Origin: an uncultured Raoultella sp.
GTDB taxonomy: Bacteria > Pseudomonadota > Gammaproteobacteria > Enterobacterales > Enterobacteriaceae
DNA: 64,000 nucleotides
Assembly: GCA_900759445.1 (NCBI GenBank)
Contig: CAAEVH010000006.1
Coordinates: forward strand, 1-64,000
Direction of reading: 5' to 3'
This document shows, piece by piece, positions 1 to 8,802 of this stretch. How positions within the stretch are numbered: the stretch's first letter is position 1; the number at the start of each line of letters is the position of its first letter. The notes under the pieces are model-generated. The model was given only the letters and a program-made list of their open reading frames with translations, was not told the DNA's origin and did not search any database. Both the position numbers and the translations under genes were made by a program.

Positions 1-1365
1 AAGCCGACCCTGGATCTGCCGCTCGATGTGCGGCGTAAAATGTGGTTCAAACCGTTCATGCAGTCCTATCTGGTGGTCTTTATTGGCTACCTGACGATGT
101 ATCTGATCCGCAAAAACTTTAACATCGCCCAGAACGATATGATCTCCACCTACGGGTTGAGCATGACCCAGCTGGGGATGATTGGCCTTGGCTTCTCGAT
201 CACCTACGGCGTGGGTAAAACGCTGGTGTCTTACTACGCAGACGGTAAAAACACCAAGCAGTTCCTGCCGTTTATGCTGATCCTCTCCGCCATCTGTATG
301 CTCGGCTTTAGCGCCAGTATGGGGGCCGGTTCAACCAGTCTGTTCCTGATGATCGCCTTCTATGCGCTGAGCGGTTTCTTCCAGAGCACCGGCGGTTCGT
401 GTAGCTATTCGACCATTACCAAATGGACGCCACGTCGTAAGCGCGGCACCTTCCTCGGCTTCTGGAATATCTCTCACAACCTCGGCGGCGCGGGCGCTGC
501 GGGCGTGGCGCTGTTTGGCGCGAACTATTTGTTCGACGGCCACGTCATCGGCATGTTCATCTTCCCGTCGATTATTGCGCTGATTGTCGGTTTTATCGGT
601 CTGCGTTTTGGTAGCGACTCTCCGGAATCTTACGGCCTCGGTAACGCGGAAGAGCTGTTTGGCGAAGAGATCAGCGAAGAGGATAAAGAGACGGAAGAGA
701 ACGCCATGACCAAATGGCAGATTTTCGTCGAGTATGTCCTGAAAAACAAAGTCATCTGGCTGCTGTGCTTCTCCAACATCTTCCTCTATGTGGTGCGCAT
801 CGGTATCGATCAGTGGTCGACGGTCTATGCCTTCCAGGAGCTGAAGCTTTCCAAAGAGGTGGCGATTCAGGGCTTTACCCTGTTTGAAGTCGGGGCGCTG
901 GTCGGCACGCTGCTGTGGGGTTGGTTGTCGGATCTGGCGAACGGCCGTCGTGCGCTGGTGGCCTGTATCGCGCTGGCGTTAATCATCGCCACCCTGGGTG
1001 TTTACCAGCATGCCAGCAACCAGTATGTCTATCTGATGTCGCTGTTTGCCTTAGGCTTCCTGGTCTTTGGCCCGCAGCTGCTGATCGGCGTTGCGGCGGT
1101 GGGCTTCGTCCCGAAAAAAGCCATCGGCGCAGCGGACGGTATCAAAGGCACCTTCGCTTATCTGATAGGCGACAGCTTTGCCAAACTGGGACTGGGGATG
1201 ATTGCCGACGGCACGCCGGTCTTTGGCCTGACTGGCTGGGCGGGTACCTTTGCGGCGCTGGATGCGGCAGCTATCGGCTGTATCTGCCTGATGGCCATCG
1301 TCGCGGTCTTTGAAGAACGTAAAATTCGTCGCGAGAAAAAGAAACCCATCCTGCAGAATGCCTGA
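1..1365 (+). CDS. uhpT: Hexose-6-phosphate:phosphate antiporter UhpT (5' end outside window)
   Basis: Inner-membrane antiporter of the organophosphate:phosphate (OPA) MFS family that imports glucose-6-phosphate and related sugar phosphates in exchange for phosphate. The reading frame is open from base 1, starting inside the conserved N-terminal stretch [19 protein letters not shown], so only about 10 codons and the promoter are missing upstream. The protein follows E. coli UhpT almost residue for residue, including [15 protein letters not shown] near the first membrane helix, the [21 protein letters not shown] loop and a basic C-terminal tail. A strong stem-loop terminator follows 22 bases after the stop. 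In relatives expression depends on UhpA/UhpB/UhpC, whose genes would lie to the left. The assignment is certain; nothing is odd apart from the window edge. Confidence 0.98.
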   Translation, partial: KPTLDLPLDVRRKMWFKPFMQSYLVVFIGYLTMYLIRKNFNIAQNDMISTYGLSMTQLGMIGLGFSITYGVGKTLVSYYADGKNTKQFLPFMLILSAICMLGFSASMGAGSTSLFLMIAFYALSGFFQSTGGSCSYSTITKWTPRRKRGTFLGFWNISHNLGGAGAAGVALFGANYLFDGHVIGMFIFPSIIALIVGFIGLRFGSDSPESYGLGNAEELFGEEISEEDKETEENAMTKWQIFVEYVLKNKVIWLLCFSNIFLYVVRIGIDQWSTVYAFQELKLSKEVAIQGFTLFEVGALVGTLLWGWLSDLANGRRALVACIALALIIATLGVYQHASNQYVYLMSLFALGFLVFGPQLLIGVAAVGFVPKKAIGAADGIKGTFAYLIGDSFAKLGLGMIADGTPVFGLTGWAGTFAALDAAAIGCICLMAIVAVFEERKIRREKKKPILQNA

Positions 1366-1386
1366 GTGATGAGTATGGGTAACGTT

Positions 1387-1412
1387 GCCCGGCATTTATG
1401 CCGGGCTTTTTT
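1387..1412 (+). terminator. Intrinsic terminator of uhpT
   Basis: A GC-rich stem GCCCGGCA / TGCCGGGC with a TTTA loop is followed by six T residues on the plus strand. It lies 22 bases after the uhpT stop and directly abuts the stop of the convergent fusion gene at 1414, whose transcript would also read through the hairpin. Confidence 0.9.
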
Positions 1413-1413
1413 A

Positions 1414-3252
1414 TTACACCATCAGTGAATGACTCAAATGGGCGACGACATCGTTGAGTGAAATTTGTACCCAATCATGATTTTCTTCGTCGTAAAATGT
1501 TACCTCGGTCTCATTGCCATCAATAAGTAAAATAAAGCGAGCGCCCTGACGCTGGGCATTTTTTTGTCTGGTCGCGAGACGTAAAGAAGAACAATCATTC
1601 AGAATGCTTAAATGTGGAAAACTGCGGCGTAAGCGCCGGCTCAGGGTCAATGCCACGCTGCGGGCTCTTTCCTGACATGGAATAATCACCAGATCAATAT
1701 GCTTGCCGGGTAAGTTAACTTTTTTGGTACTGCTGAGCAGATGCATGATAGGTTCCAGCATAAAAGCAAACCCGCAGGCGGACACAGGGTGGCCAATCAG
1801 CTGGCTGGCAGTATGATCATAGCGTCCTCCCCGGCATAACAATTGATGGCGATACGGGGCGTCAGAGTGCCACTCAAAAATAAGATCATTGTAGTTATTC
1901 ACGGGGAAAAGTTTGCGGTCGTGAGTAAACGGGATATGCAAGGCCGTCAGGGTGTCACAGAGCCGGGTGAATCGCTGACGTGAGCGGGGTGATATCCATG
2001 ACTCTAATTGAGGAGCCGGTTCCGCAAGACGCTGCATTAAACTGTCTTTATCCGTTAATAAACGTTCCGGGCGGATGTTGAGCCAGTTAAGTTGTTGGGC
2101 GTTCAACAGTGCGGCGAAAGGACGATAGTATTGTTGTAGGGCATGACGAAAATGCGCAAACTCTTCCTGATTTCCGGTAGTGTTAACTTTGAGGTCGATG
2201 AACGGTAATAACTGAAGAGATTTAAAAAAATCGTACTGTAGGGAAATAAGTTCGATTTCAATGCCAATATCGGAATAGCCGAAGGTCTCAACACCCAGCT
2301 GGTGAAACTGGCTGATATTTTGCTGATGCTGACGACGAAACATTGTCCCCTGATACCAGACCCTTGTTTCAGTTTGCAAATTTCGATGCTGTGAAAGTAG
2401 CCGTAAGCACCCCATGGTGCCATCACCGCGAAGTAATGCCTGATGATTTAATAAAAGCTCGCCGGAGTCAGAGCAAAAAGACTGAGTTAAATCTTCCTCA
2501 AGTTTTTCCAGCAACGGAGTTCGTATTTCGTGATAACAATACTGGCGCAACAGGTATTCTGCTTTTTTTTCTAGCCACTCCCAGGTTGCCGCGGGATTGT
2601 GGTCATGTTTCCTGGGACGGCCTATTTTCCGTGGGCGTAAATTCCGTTGGAATTTTTCCTCAAGTGATTTAGAGTATGCAGTGGTAGCCAGCAGGCAATT
2701 TTGGGTTAATGCAGATTCAATTCGCGTTATTATTGCCGGACTCATGCTGCTGAGGCAAAAATGTTGATAAATATTTCGACGTTGTAATGAGTTTTCCCCC
2801 AGGCGTAAATACTCGTCGTGAGGTGTAATTCTTTCCTCTGGCGCATCGGCAGAGCTGTGATGAGTAAATTCATCGGTGCAGTGGCATTCAATATATTTTT
2901 TAACGAGTAAAAAATACGCATTGGGTTCGACTGGGCTGCAATCGTAACGGCTATCCCACAGCGTGCCATGCCGCTGATGTCGGTGGTTGAAATCATGCGC
3001 GTAACCTTTTCCAAGGTGCTGCATGAAACGTCCCAGACTTTCTTTATCTGGGGCTGAAAGGAGCAATGTTATTTTTTGCAAAGACAATGAATATGCATGT
3101 AATTTTATATTGTAAATAACTAATGCATTATCAACACAATGATAAAAATTGCTAATGTCTTCGTCATCCTTAAATATAACCTCATCATTATGTCCTGACA
3201 GTTTTACAAGATGAGGGATGCCATCAATGAATAATCTTTTTTTTCGCGGCAT
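1414..3252 (-). CDS. Fusion of a degenerate RAYT-like domain with a degenerate histidyl-tRNA synthetase
   Basis: Single open frame of 612 codons. Residues 1-215 follow the layout of REP-associated tyrosine transposases from the N-terminal PRKKRLF to the basic AT-hook-like tail RPRKIGRPRK (206-215). The HUH position (usually NHVHLLL) reads QKITLLL, so both metal-binding histidines are K60 and T62; the candidate nucleophile Tyr120 (KKYIE) is kept. Residues about 222-612 align with HisRS end to end. Motif 2 is FRRQ instead of FRxE (305-308), the RGLDYY arginine is replaced (F449 region), and motif 3 GIER reads MLEP (498-501). The QFHQLGVE (315-322) and GGRYD (475-479) histidine-pocket elements persist, as does the anticodon-binding-type C-terminus. 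Last gene of the hdc cluster, 157 bases after hisRS, with weak ribosome binding. Catalysis by either half looks lost; I infer a nucleic-acid-binding histidine sensor. Architecture is directly visible, function is unknown. Confidence 0.82.
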   Translation of the reverse strand: MPRKKRLFIDGIPHLVKLSGHNDEVIFKDDEDISNFYHCVDNALVIYNIKLHAYSLSLQKITLLLSAPDKESLGRFMQHLGKGYAHDFNHRHQRHGTLWDSRYDCSPVEPNAYFLLVKKYIECHCTDEFTHHSSADAPEERITPHDEYLRLGENSLQRRNIYQHFCLSSMSPAIITRIESALTQNCLLATTAYSKSLEEKFQRNLRPRKIGRPRKHDHNPAATWEWLEKKAEYLLRQYCYHEIRTPLLEKLEEDLTQSFCSDSGELLLNHQALLRGDGTMGCLRLLSQHRNLQTETRVWYQGTMFRRQHQQNISQFHQLGVETFGYSDIGIEIELISLQYDFFKSLQLLPFIDLKVNTTGNQEEFAHFRHALQQYYRPFAALLNAQQLNWLNIRPERLLTDKDSLMQRLAEPAPQLESWISPRSRQRFTRLCDTLTALHIPFTHDRKLFPVNNYNDLIFEWHSDAPYRHQLLCRGGRYDHTASQLIGHPVSACGFAFMLEPIMHLLSSTKKVNLPGKHIDLVIIPCQERARSVALTLSRRLRRSFPHLSILNDCSSLRLATRQKNAQRQGARFILLIDGNETEVTFYDEENHDWVQISLNDVVAHLSHSLMV

Positions 3253-3409
3253 AGTTAAATCACTTAATTTATTGAGTGATAATATAAGGAGGGAGGTGTG
3301 ATGGTTGTTTTATTATAATTATCATGGCGTTAATCATACTCACTCCCATTTTTGAATATCTTACAGGAGCTACCAAAAAACGACAAGGGTAGTTTGATAG
3401 CTCAGTTTT
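3253..3409 (-). promoter_or_regulatory. AT-rich leader of the fusion gene
   Basis: This gap between hisRS and the fusion is very AT-rich. On the minus strand a -10-like hexamer TATAAT lies at 3317-3312, about 60 bases before the fusion ATG, without a convincing -35. A 6-bp inverted repeat ATCACT / AGTGAT lies just before the start codon and contains the only weak Shine-Dalgarno-like bases. Near the hisRS stop, gagcta (3367-3372) can pair with tagctc (3398-3403). The fusion may therefore have its own promoter and a sequestered start. Promoter activity is inference. Confidence 0.35.
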
Positions 3410-4678
3410 TTATTTGTGACTAATTTCTGAAATTTGTAGTTTTACTTGCTCTATACTCATAGATTCTTGCTGATTATTTCGCAAACTCCATAGCCGAAGC
3501 TTCTCATCGTAATTAATAGTAAGGATGTATTGGCAACCACTTTTAAGCGCATTTTGATGTTGTCGCTTTAATTTCGCCCCGCTGCAATCAGTCAATACGT
3601 TTAAACCAGGTAGGTCTCTGCGTAACTGACAAGCGAGCATCTGCGCGCGAACACCACCATCATTTAGCTTGCTGGTAATAGCAATATCAGGTGCCGACTG
3701 CCATTGTGGGTTCTGGCCGTCAGAAACGGTTTGTAGCAGCAAGAGTAAGCGTTCGATACCGATGGCAAAACCACATGCGGGAAGTTTCTTGCCGCTAAAC
3801 AGTTCTGCGAGGCCATCGTAGCGCCCACCACCACAAACGGTACCCTGAGATCCTAAATCATCAGTAACCCATTCGAAGACGGTCCGAGAGTAATAATCTA
3901 AGCCGCGTACCAGGCGGGGGTTAATTTGATAGGTAATTCCTGCATTATCCAAAATCGTCCGTAGGGTATCAAAATGCTGGCGAGACTCTTCACCTAAAAA
4001 ATCAAGTAGACGTGGAGCATGTTCAATAACGCTCTGAAGGTCAGGATTTTTACTGTCGAGAATACGTAATGGGTTAATGGCAAGACGTTTCACGCTATCT
4101 TCGTCGAGCACAGCAGCATGCTGAGTGAACCATTTGACCAGCTCTTCGCGATGCGCCTGCCGTTCTGCGGAGGTACCGAGTGAGTTTATTTCGAGGCGGA
4201 CGTTCTGAGTAATATTTAAATCTTCAAAGAGATCCCGAATCATAAAAATGAGTTCTGCATCCACGTCGGCGCCGGACATTCCGAATGCTTCGATGCCAAA
4301 TTGGGTAAACTGGCGCAAGCGGCCTTTTTGCGGGCGCTCATAGCGAAACATCGGTCCTTGATACCACAAGCGCTGTGACTTGTTGTAACACATATTGTTT
4401 TCCAGCACGGCGCGCATACAGCCGCTGGTTCCTTCAGGTCTAAGAGTGATATGTTCACCACTTTTATCTGTGAAATCATACATTTCTTTTGAGACGATAT
4501 CGGTCGCTTCACCCACAGCTCGTTCGAACAGCGTCACCGGTTCGAGCAGTGGCAGCCGCATCTCCTGATACCCGTAACGAAATGCCATATGGTGGAGTTT
4601 TCTTTCCAGCCACTGCCACATGGGGGTTTCATCGGGAAGAACATCTCTCATACCTCGTATAGCCTGGATCTTGTTCAT
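3410..4678 (-). CDS. hisRS: Second histidyl-tRNA synthetase linked to histidine decarboxylase
   Basis: 422-residue class II synthetase predicted to charge tRNA-His in the cytosol. All catalytic landmarks are present: TLRPEGT in the histidine-binding loop, motif 2 GPMFRYERPQ, QFTQFGIEAFG, the HisRS signature LVRGLDYYSRTVFEW, CGGGRYDGL, and motif 3 ACGFAIGIERLL, followed by the anticodon-binding domain. It is distinct from the housekeeping hisS expected elsewhere. Its ATG overlaps the stop of the upstream antiporter gene (ATGA), so translation is probably coupled. Linkage of a HisRS gene to hdc and its antiporter is known in Morganella and in lactic-acid-bacterial histamine clusters. A likely role is to keep tRNA-His charged while Hdc drains histidine. 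Base composition is AT-rich like the rest of the locus. Confidence 0.92.
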   Translation of the reverse strand: MNKIQAIRGMRDVLPDETPMWQWLERKLHHMAFRYGYQEMRLPLLEPVTLFERAVGEATDIVSKEMYDFTDKSGEHITLRPEGTSGCMRAVLENNMCYNKSQRLWYQGPMFRYERPQKGRLRQFTQFGIEAFGMSGADVDAELIFMIRDLFEDLNITQNVRLEINSLGTSAERQAHREELVKWFTQHAAVLDEDSVKRLAINPLRILDSKNPDLQSVIEHAPRLLDFLGEESRQHFDTLRTILDNAGITYQINPRLVRGLDYYSRTVFEWVTDDLGSQGTVCGGGRYDGLAELFSGKKLPACGFAIGIERLLLLLQTVSDGQNPQWQSAPDIAITSKLNDGGVRAQMLACQLRRDLPGLNVLTDCSGAKLKRQHQNALKSGCQYILTINYDEKLRLWSLRNNQQESMSIEQVKLQISEISHK

Positions 4679-6057
4679 GACAACTCCTTACTTAAATTAG
4701 AAAAAGATGGTTTTGTTGGGCGTATTTCTGAGACGTCATTTTTTTGACGATGACGCCTGGCAATGTAGAAAAGATAAAGAGGGAGAGTGGCCAGCTGTAA
4801 AACGATTCCCCACACCACCGTTGCCGAACTTTCTGTCATAAGGGCTAATGTGATGAAACAAAGTGCAATGAAGCTGAGGCAGCAGTAGCAATAGAAGTTT
4901 GTATGTTTCTTCTGGCGATTGATGACCATCATTACCGGGAGTGAGATGGCAGCGAAAGCGTAGGGTAAAAGGCTGGCAGAGATGGCCAGGGTAATAATAG
5001 TTTTGAACTGGCTTTGTAAATCGGGTGACAGCGTTAGCAGCAGGAGCAGGGTCATCAAAGATGCAGTGAAAACGAGCCCTGCCCACGGAACACCATGGCG
5101 ATTTATTCGGGCAAAAAAATCCGGTAAAAGTCCATCCTCTGCGGCGGCTCTGGGGACTTCTGTCTGGAGAATTTGCCAGCCAGGCATCGCGCCAAGACAG
5201 GCGATAACCACCATAGCGGAAATCAGAGAGCCGGCGACTTTCCCCCACATCGCGGCTGCGCTGTCGGCAAAGGGGGAAGATGAATTCACCAGAACATCAT
5301 GTGGCAGTATGCCCATCATGACATTGGTGGATGTGGCATAGCATAACCCCGCAATGGCTAAGCCCAGTAAGGTCGCCAGAGGGACGGTACGACGGGGATT
5401 TTTTACCTGCCCAAAAGAGACTGATGCCGATTCAATACCGAGGAATCCCCATAACGATATCATTGCGGCGTTGATAATGGCCTTCAGGTCGCTATGGTTA
5501 CTGACATTCCAGCTCATCTGATAACGCGCGGCATCAAAATGCCACCAGCCCAGCATACCGATGCTCAGGATGACCACCACCATGCACCCACCGGTAAACA
5601 GCTGAGCGTATCCCACCAGCTTTGCACCTCTTAATCCCCATAGGACAGAGAGCCACAACAAGATAATACAAGCGCTGGTACCGTAGAGGGGGTTATGCAG
5701 TGCGGGGAAGAAATAGGAGAGATAACCCACGCCGGCAAGTAGCAAGGCACAATTGCCAATCCACGTTGAAAGCCAGTAAAACAGGGTCATTTGCAGGCCA
5801 ACGAAAGGGCCAAAACTCGCCGTTATACTGGCAATAATTCCCCCATTTCGGGGAAATAACTCACTCATTTTGCAAAAGATGAGTGCCAGTGCAGTAATGG
5901 CTAAAAAAGCGACCCCCCATCCCCACACGGAAATCGCACCGATACGTGCGAGTGTGGCGGGCAGCATAAAGACCCCGCTTCCCATCATATTTGATGCTGT
6001 CATCACGGTCAGGGCAAGCAGGCCCATCTGATTGGTTCTCGCGCAGCATTTACTCAT
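4675..6057 (-). CDS. APC-family amino-acid antiporter, second permease of the hdc cluster
   Basis: About 460 residues, polytopic inner-membrane protein of the amino acid-polyamine-organocation superfamily in the basic amino acid/polyamine antiporter branch. The N-terminus has [23 protein letters not shown], the family's TM1 unwound substrate-binding motif, and [26 protein letters not shown] lies in the TM6 region. It resembles the other permease of the locus throughout ([26 protein letters not shown]), so the two are paralogues. I chose the ATG at 6057 (MSKCCART) because GGGGA precedes it at good spacing; the upstream ATG at 6069 has no site. It is probably a histidine/histamine exchanger like HdcT2 of Morganella, but the substrate is inferred from context. 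Its tail is hydrophilic and extended. Confidence 0.85.
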   Translation of the reverse strand: MSKCCARTNQMGLLALTVMTASNMMGSGVFMLPATLARIGAISVWGWGVAFLAITALALIFCKMSELFPRNGGIIASITASFGPFVGLQMTLFYWLSTWIGNCALLLAGVGYLSYFFPALHNPLYGTSACIILLWLSVLWGLRGAKLVGYAQLFTGGCMVVVILSIGMLGWWHFDAARYQMSWNVSNHSDLKAIINAAMISLWGFLGIESASVSFGQVKNPRRTVPLATLLGLAIAGLCYATSTNVMMGILPHDVLVNSSSPFADSAAAMWGKVAGSLISAMVVIACLGAMPGWQILQTEVPRAAAEDGLLPDFFARINRHGVPWAGLVFTASLMTLLLLLTLSPDLQSQFKTIITLAISASLLPYAFAAISLPVMMVINRQKKHTNFYCYCCLSFIALCFITLALMTESSATVVWGIVLQLATLPLYLFYIARRHRQKNDVSEIRPTKPSFSNLSKELS

Positions 6058-6281
6058 GCCAGTCCCCATTAGGTGGATGATGAAAAACAGTCGCAGCGGA
6101 GTCTGATGTCTCCCCGGCGAATGTCTCAGGCACAATTTTGTCGTTACAACATATCGACAAAGCGGTAATCTGAATTAAGGCTCCGTAGAAACAGAGCCTG
6201 AAGGACGCACCGATATTGATTGGTCTCGGCATCGGTGACGTCTGTCCTGGAGGGCAGTGAGTGATTATCACTGCCCTTTTA
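6058..6281 (-). other. Structured 224-base gap between hdc and the second permease
   Basis: On the transcribed (minus) strand several stem-loops follow one another. A 9-bp stem (6252-6260 with 6268-6276, GGGCAGTGA pairing TCACTGCCC) starts right after the hdc stop. A CACCGAT/ATCGGTG stem lies in about 6203-6245. An AGGCTC/GAGCCT stem spans about 6178-6200, and a weaker TGTCG/CGACA stem lies near 6140-6160. None has a T-run in the hdc direction; the first has TTTT only on the plus strand. They may stabilise the hdc mRNA 3' end, act as a processing site, or reduce read-through to the permease and hisRS. I see no convincing leader peptide. Confidence 0.5.
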
Positions 6282-7418
6282 CTATGCGGCCTGTTTTTTC
6301 AGGTCGGCGATCACGTCATCAATCAGTGCGTCAATTTTGCTGGAATCAAGGTGGTGCGCGGTGGCGATGAGGTGGGCAATATCGCCAGATGTAGCAAGAC
6401 AGTGTTTCTTCCAGACGGCCTCTGATGGGCAAGGGAAGACGACGGTGATGGAGTTTTTGTTGCGCCAGGCATCAATTCCCGCGGACTGAAAACGGTCAAC
6501 GGCATATTGCGCCATATTCAGGCTGCGTTCGATACGACGTCGCCACTCCTCCCATGAATGGCTACGAATTGCCTCCCACATCATGAGTGGGGTATGACCG
6601 TTACGCGAGCCTGAAATGGTTTTATCGTGAGCAGAAATATAATCAATCTCTACAGAGATTCGATCGACATTTTTCTTTTTAGCAACAACAATGCCGCAAG
6701 GAATCGGTGAGCCAATCATTTTGTGTCCGGAAACACCAATGGAATCAATGCCATCTGCGAAGTTAAACGGCTGTGGATTATCAACAAAAGGTAAGATCAT
6801 TCCGCTCAGCGCCGCGTCAGCGTGAAGATAATAATCTTTGCGTTCAATGCCCAGTTCGCTAATTGATTCCTGAATGATGGCAATATTATCAATTGCTCCG
6901 CGAACGGTAGTCCCAATATTTGCAAAAATAATGGGGTGTTTTTCATTGTCGCGTTTTATTTTTTTGATTAAATCGGTGTAATCCATCTCACCATTGGGTT
7001 GCGATTCAACAAGTGTCGATTTTATGCGCAACAGTTTGACGATTTTTGCCACGGAGTAATGGGTATCTTTCGAGTAGTATAGCGTACCGTTGGGGAAAAT
7101 CTCCCGACCCAGATAGCAGCCAAACATATTGCCTTCGGTACCGCCATTGGTCACATACCCCCAACTTTCTTCAAATGGGATTTTAAATAGCTGGGCGAAA
7201 TACTCCATGACCTCTTTTTCAAAATCAAAGGAGTTTAATAAGTAGTTGCAGTATTCTCCCCAATCGCCACAGTTGTTGATTGAGAAGCGCATGAAACGTT
7301 CAAGGATGGTGTAATCAAAATCTGCCGATTCAGGATATCCGATATTAAAATATTGGTTTTTTACACAATATGACCAGAAAGAATCAAGTTTATTTTGATC
7401 GCTAATGGATAATGTCAT
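6282..7418 (-). CDS. hdc: Pyridoxal-phosphate-dependent histidine decarboxylase
   Basis: 378 residues, the usual length for Gram-negative PLP-type histidine decarboxylases such as those of Morganella and Raoultella. It converts histidine to histamine plus CO2 in the cytosol and consumes a proton. Group II decarboxylase features are in order: GGTEGNMFG (92-100) for the cofactor phosphate, H120 in SKDTHYS to stack on the ring, HADAALSG (199-206) with the pyridine-contacting aspartate, and SGHKMIGSP with K233 as the Schiff-base lysine. A good site (AAGGAG) precedes the ATG. The gene is 37 bases downstream of hdcT and is followed by a structured spacer. Histamine formation by this clade is the known cause of scombroid spoilage, and it also provides acid resistance. 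Assignment is firm from length, motifs and neighbours. Confidence 0.95.
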   Translation of the reverse strand: MTLSISDQNKLDSFWSYCVKNQYFNIGYPESADFDYTILERFMRFSINNCGDWGEYCNYLLNSFDFEKEVMEYFAQLFKIPFEESWGYVTNGGTEGNMFGCYLGREIFPNGTLYYSKDTHYSVAKIVKLLRIKSTLVESQPNGEMDYTDLIKKIKRDNEKHPIIFANIGTTVRGAIDNIAIIQESISELGIERKDYYLHADAALSGMILPFVDNPQPFNFADGIDSIGVSGHKMIGSPIPCGIVVAKKKNVDRISVEIDYISAHDKTISGSRNGHTPLMMWEAIRSHSWEEWRRRIERSLNMAQYAVDRFQSAGIDAWRNKNSITVVFPCPSEAVWKKHCLATSGDIAHLIATAHHLDSSKIDALIDDVIADLKKQAA

Positions 7419-7455
7419 TTTAAACTCCTTGGTGTTCTTATTTATATATCTGGAT

Positions 7456-8802
7456 TTACTTGTCTAAATAGAGAGTGGTTTGGCCTTTTTTGCTTTTTCC
7501 TGCAGCCACGAAAGAAAATAAAGGAATAGTCACCATCATCATAAGTATTCCCCAGAACATGGAATCGCTACCTGACCCCAGTAAGGCGAAAATACAGTAG
7601 ATCATGCCAATGACGACAAGCGTGCAGTAAAACATAAAGGTGCTGCCGCGGTTCATTTTCTTTGATACGAGAATGATCGGTAAGGAGATCAATGCATACA
7701 TATACGGGAGCAAAGAAGCGAATACTGACATTAAGATAATGACTTCAAACTGCTTGGCGAGGTTTGGTGAGGCGGTAAGCAGTAATACAATGCTCATCAG
7801 AATACCGGTGAAAATAAGACTTTTCATCGGGACATCCTGTTTATTGGTGTCAGAGAAAAATTTCGGGAACAGGCCTTGCTGAGCACCTGCACGTGGCCCT
7901 TCTGACTGCAAAATGAGCCAACCCGAGATTGAGCCGAAGCAGGCAATAATACTCAAGGCGGAGGCAATGTTACCCGCCATATTACCGAACATGTAGCGAG
8001 CGGCGTCTGCGAATGGCGCAGCCGAGGTGATCAGAACATGATGCGGAACCAGGCCCATGATGACGGTGCAACTACCGACATAGCATACAGAGGCGATAAG
8101 CAGTCCCATTACCGTCGCGCGAGGTACGGTACGCTCAGGATTTTCAACTTGTCCTGTTGAGACGACAGCAGATTCAATTCCTAAGAATCCCCAGAGAGCA
8201 ATGGAGGATGCAGAAATAATTGCGGAGGAATTACTGCGCCCGGTCGCATTATAAACTTCGGAATACATTTCTGGGTTAAACCAGAACCAACCCACCAGGC
8301 CCACACCTAAAATAACGACAAGGCCACAGGTTGCGGTGAAGGACTGTGCCCGACCGGCGACCTTCGCACCGAAACTCGCAAGGAATACAAATGCCCACAA
8401 AATAATAATGGCAGCGATACAGCCATAGGCCGGGTTTTTTAATTCAGGGAAAAAGAAACTTAGATATCCAACGCCAGCAACCAGTAATGCAACATTACCA
8501 ACCCAGGCGCTTATCCAGTAACAGATGGTAGTTTGAAATCCGATAAATGGTCCAAAAGCATCGCTGGCATAGGCAACGATCCCTCCGGTTCGTGGTGTAA
8601 TGAGGCTGGTTTTAGCAAAAACTAATGCGAGGGCAATAACACCGATAATGGTAAATACCCATCCCCATATTGAGATAGAACCAATGCCTGCTAAATTAGT
8701 GGGTAACATAAATACACCTGACCCCATCATATTCGATGCGGTCACTAATGTCAGGGCAATGACTCCCATTTTATGAGCAGAGCCTGAGCTAACTGTTCCC
8801 AT
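7456..8802 (-). CDS. hdcT: Histidine/histamine antiporter HdcT
   Basis: 448-residue APC-family permease with about 12 membrane helices. TM1 carries [31 protein letters not shown]6 carries [30 protein letters not shown], the signatures of PotE/CadB-like exchangers. It is the first gene of the minus-strand operon and precedes hdc by 37 bases, the arrangement in which histidine/histamine exchange is paired with decarboxylation to generate proton motive force and raise internal pH. The ATG is preceded by AGGAAA. It is clearly paralogous to the second permease of the cluster. Transport substrate is inferred from linkage; the family is certain. Confidence 0.9.
   Translation of the reverse strand: MGTVSSGSAHKMGVIALTLVTASNMMGSGVFMLPTNLAGIGSISIWGWVFTIIGVIALALVFAKTSLITPRTGGIVAYASDAFGPFIGFQTTICYWISAWVGNVALLVAGVGYLSFFFPELKNPAYGCIAAIIILWAFVFLASFGAKVAGRAQSFTATCGLVVILGVGLVGWFWFNPEMYSEVYNATGRSNSSAIISASSIALWGFLGIESAVVSTGQVENPERTVPRATVMGLLIASVCYVGSCTVIMGLVPHHVLITSAAPFADAARYMFGNMAGNIASALSIIACFGSISGWLILQSEGPRAGAQQGLFPKFFSDTNKQDVPMKSLIFTGILMSIVLLLTASPNLAKQFEVIILMSVFASLLPYMYALISLPIILVSKKMNRGSTFMFYCTLVVIGMIYCIFALLGSGSDSMFWGILMMMVTIPLFSFVAAGKSKKGQTTLYLDK

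Noticed and set aside
6050..6271. Possible histidine-rich leader peptide between hdc and the second permease
   Set aside because: Only an isolated HH pair, no ribosome site, and no terminator with T-run for attenuation.
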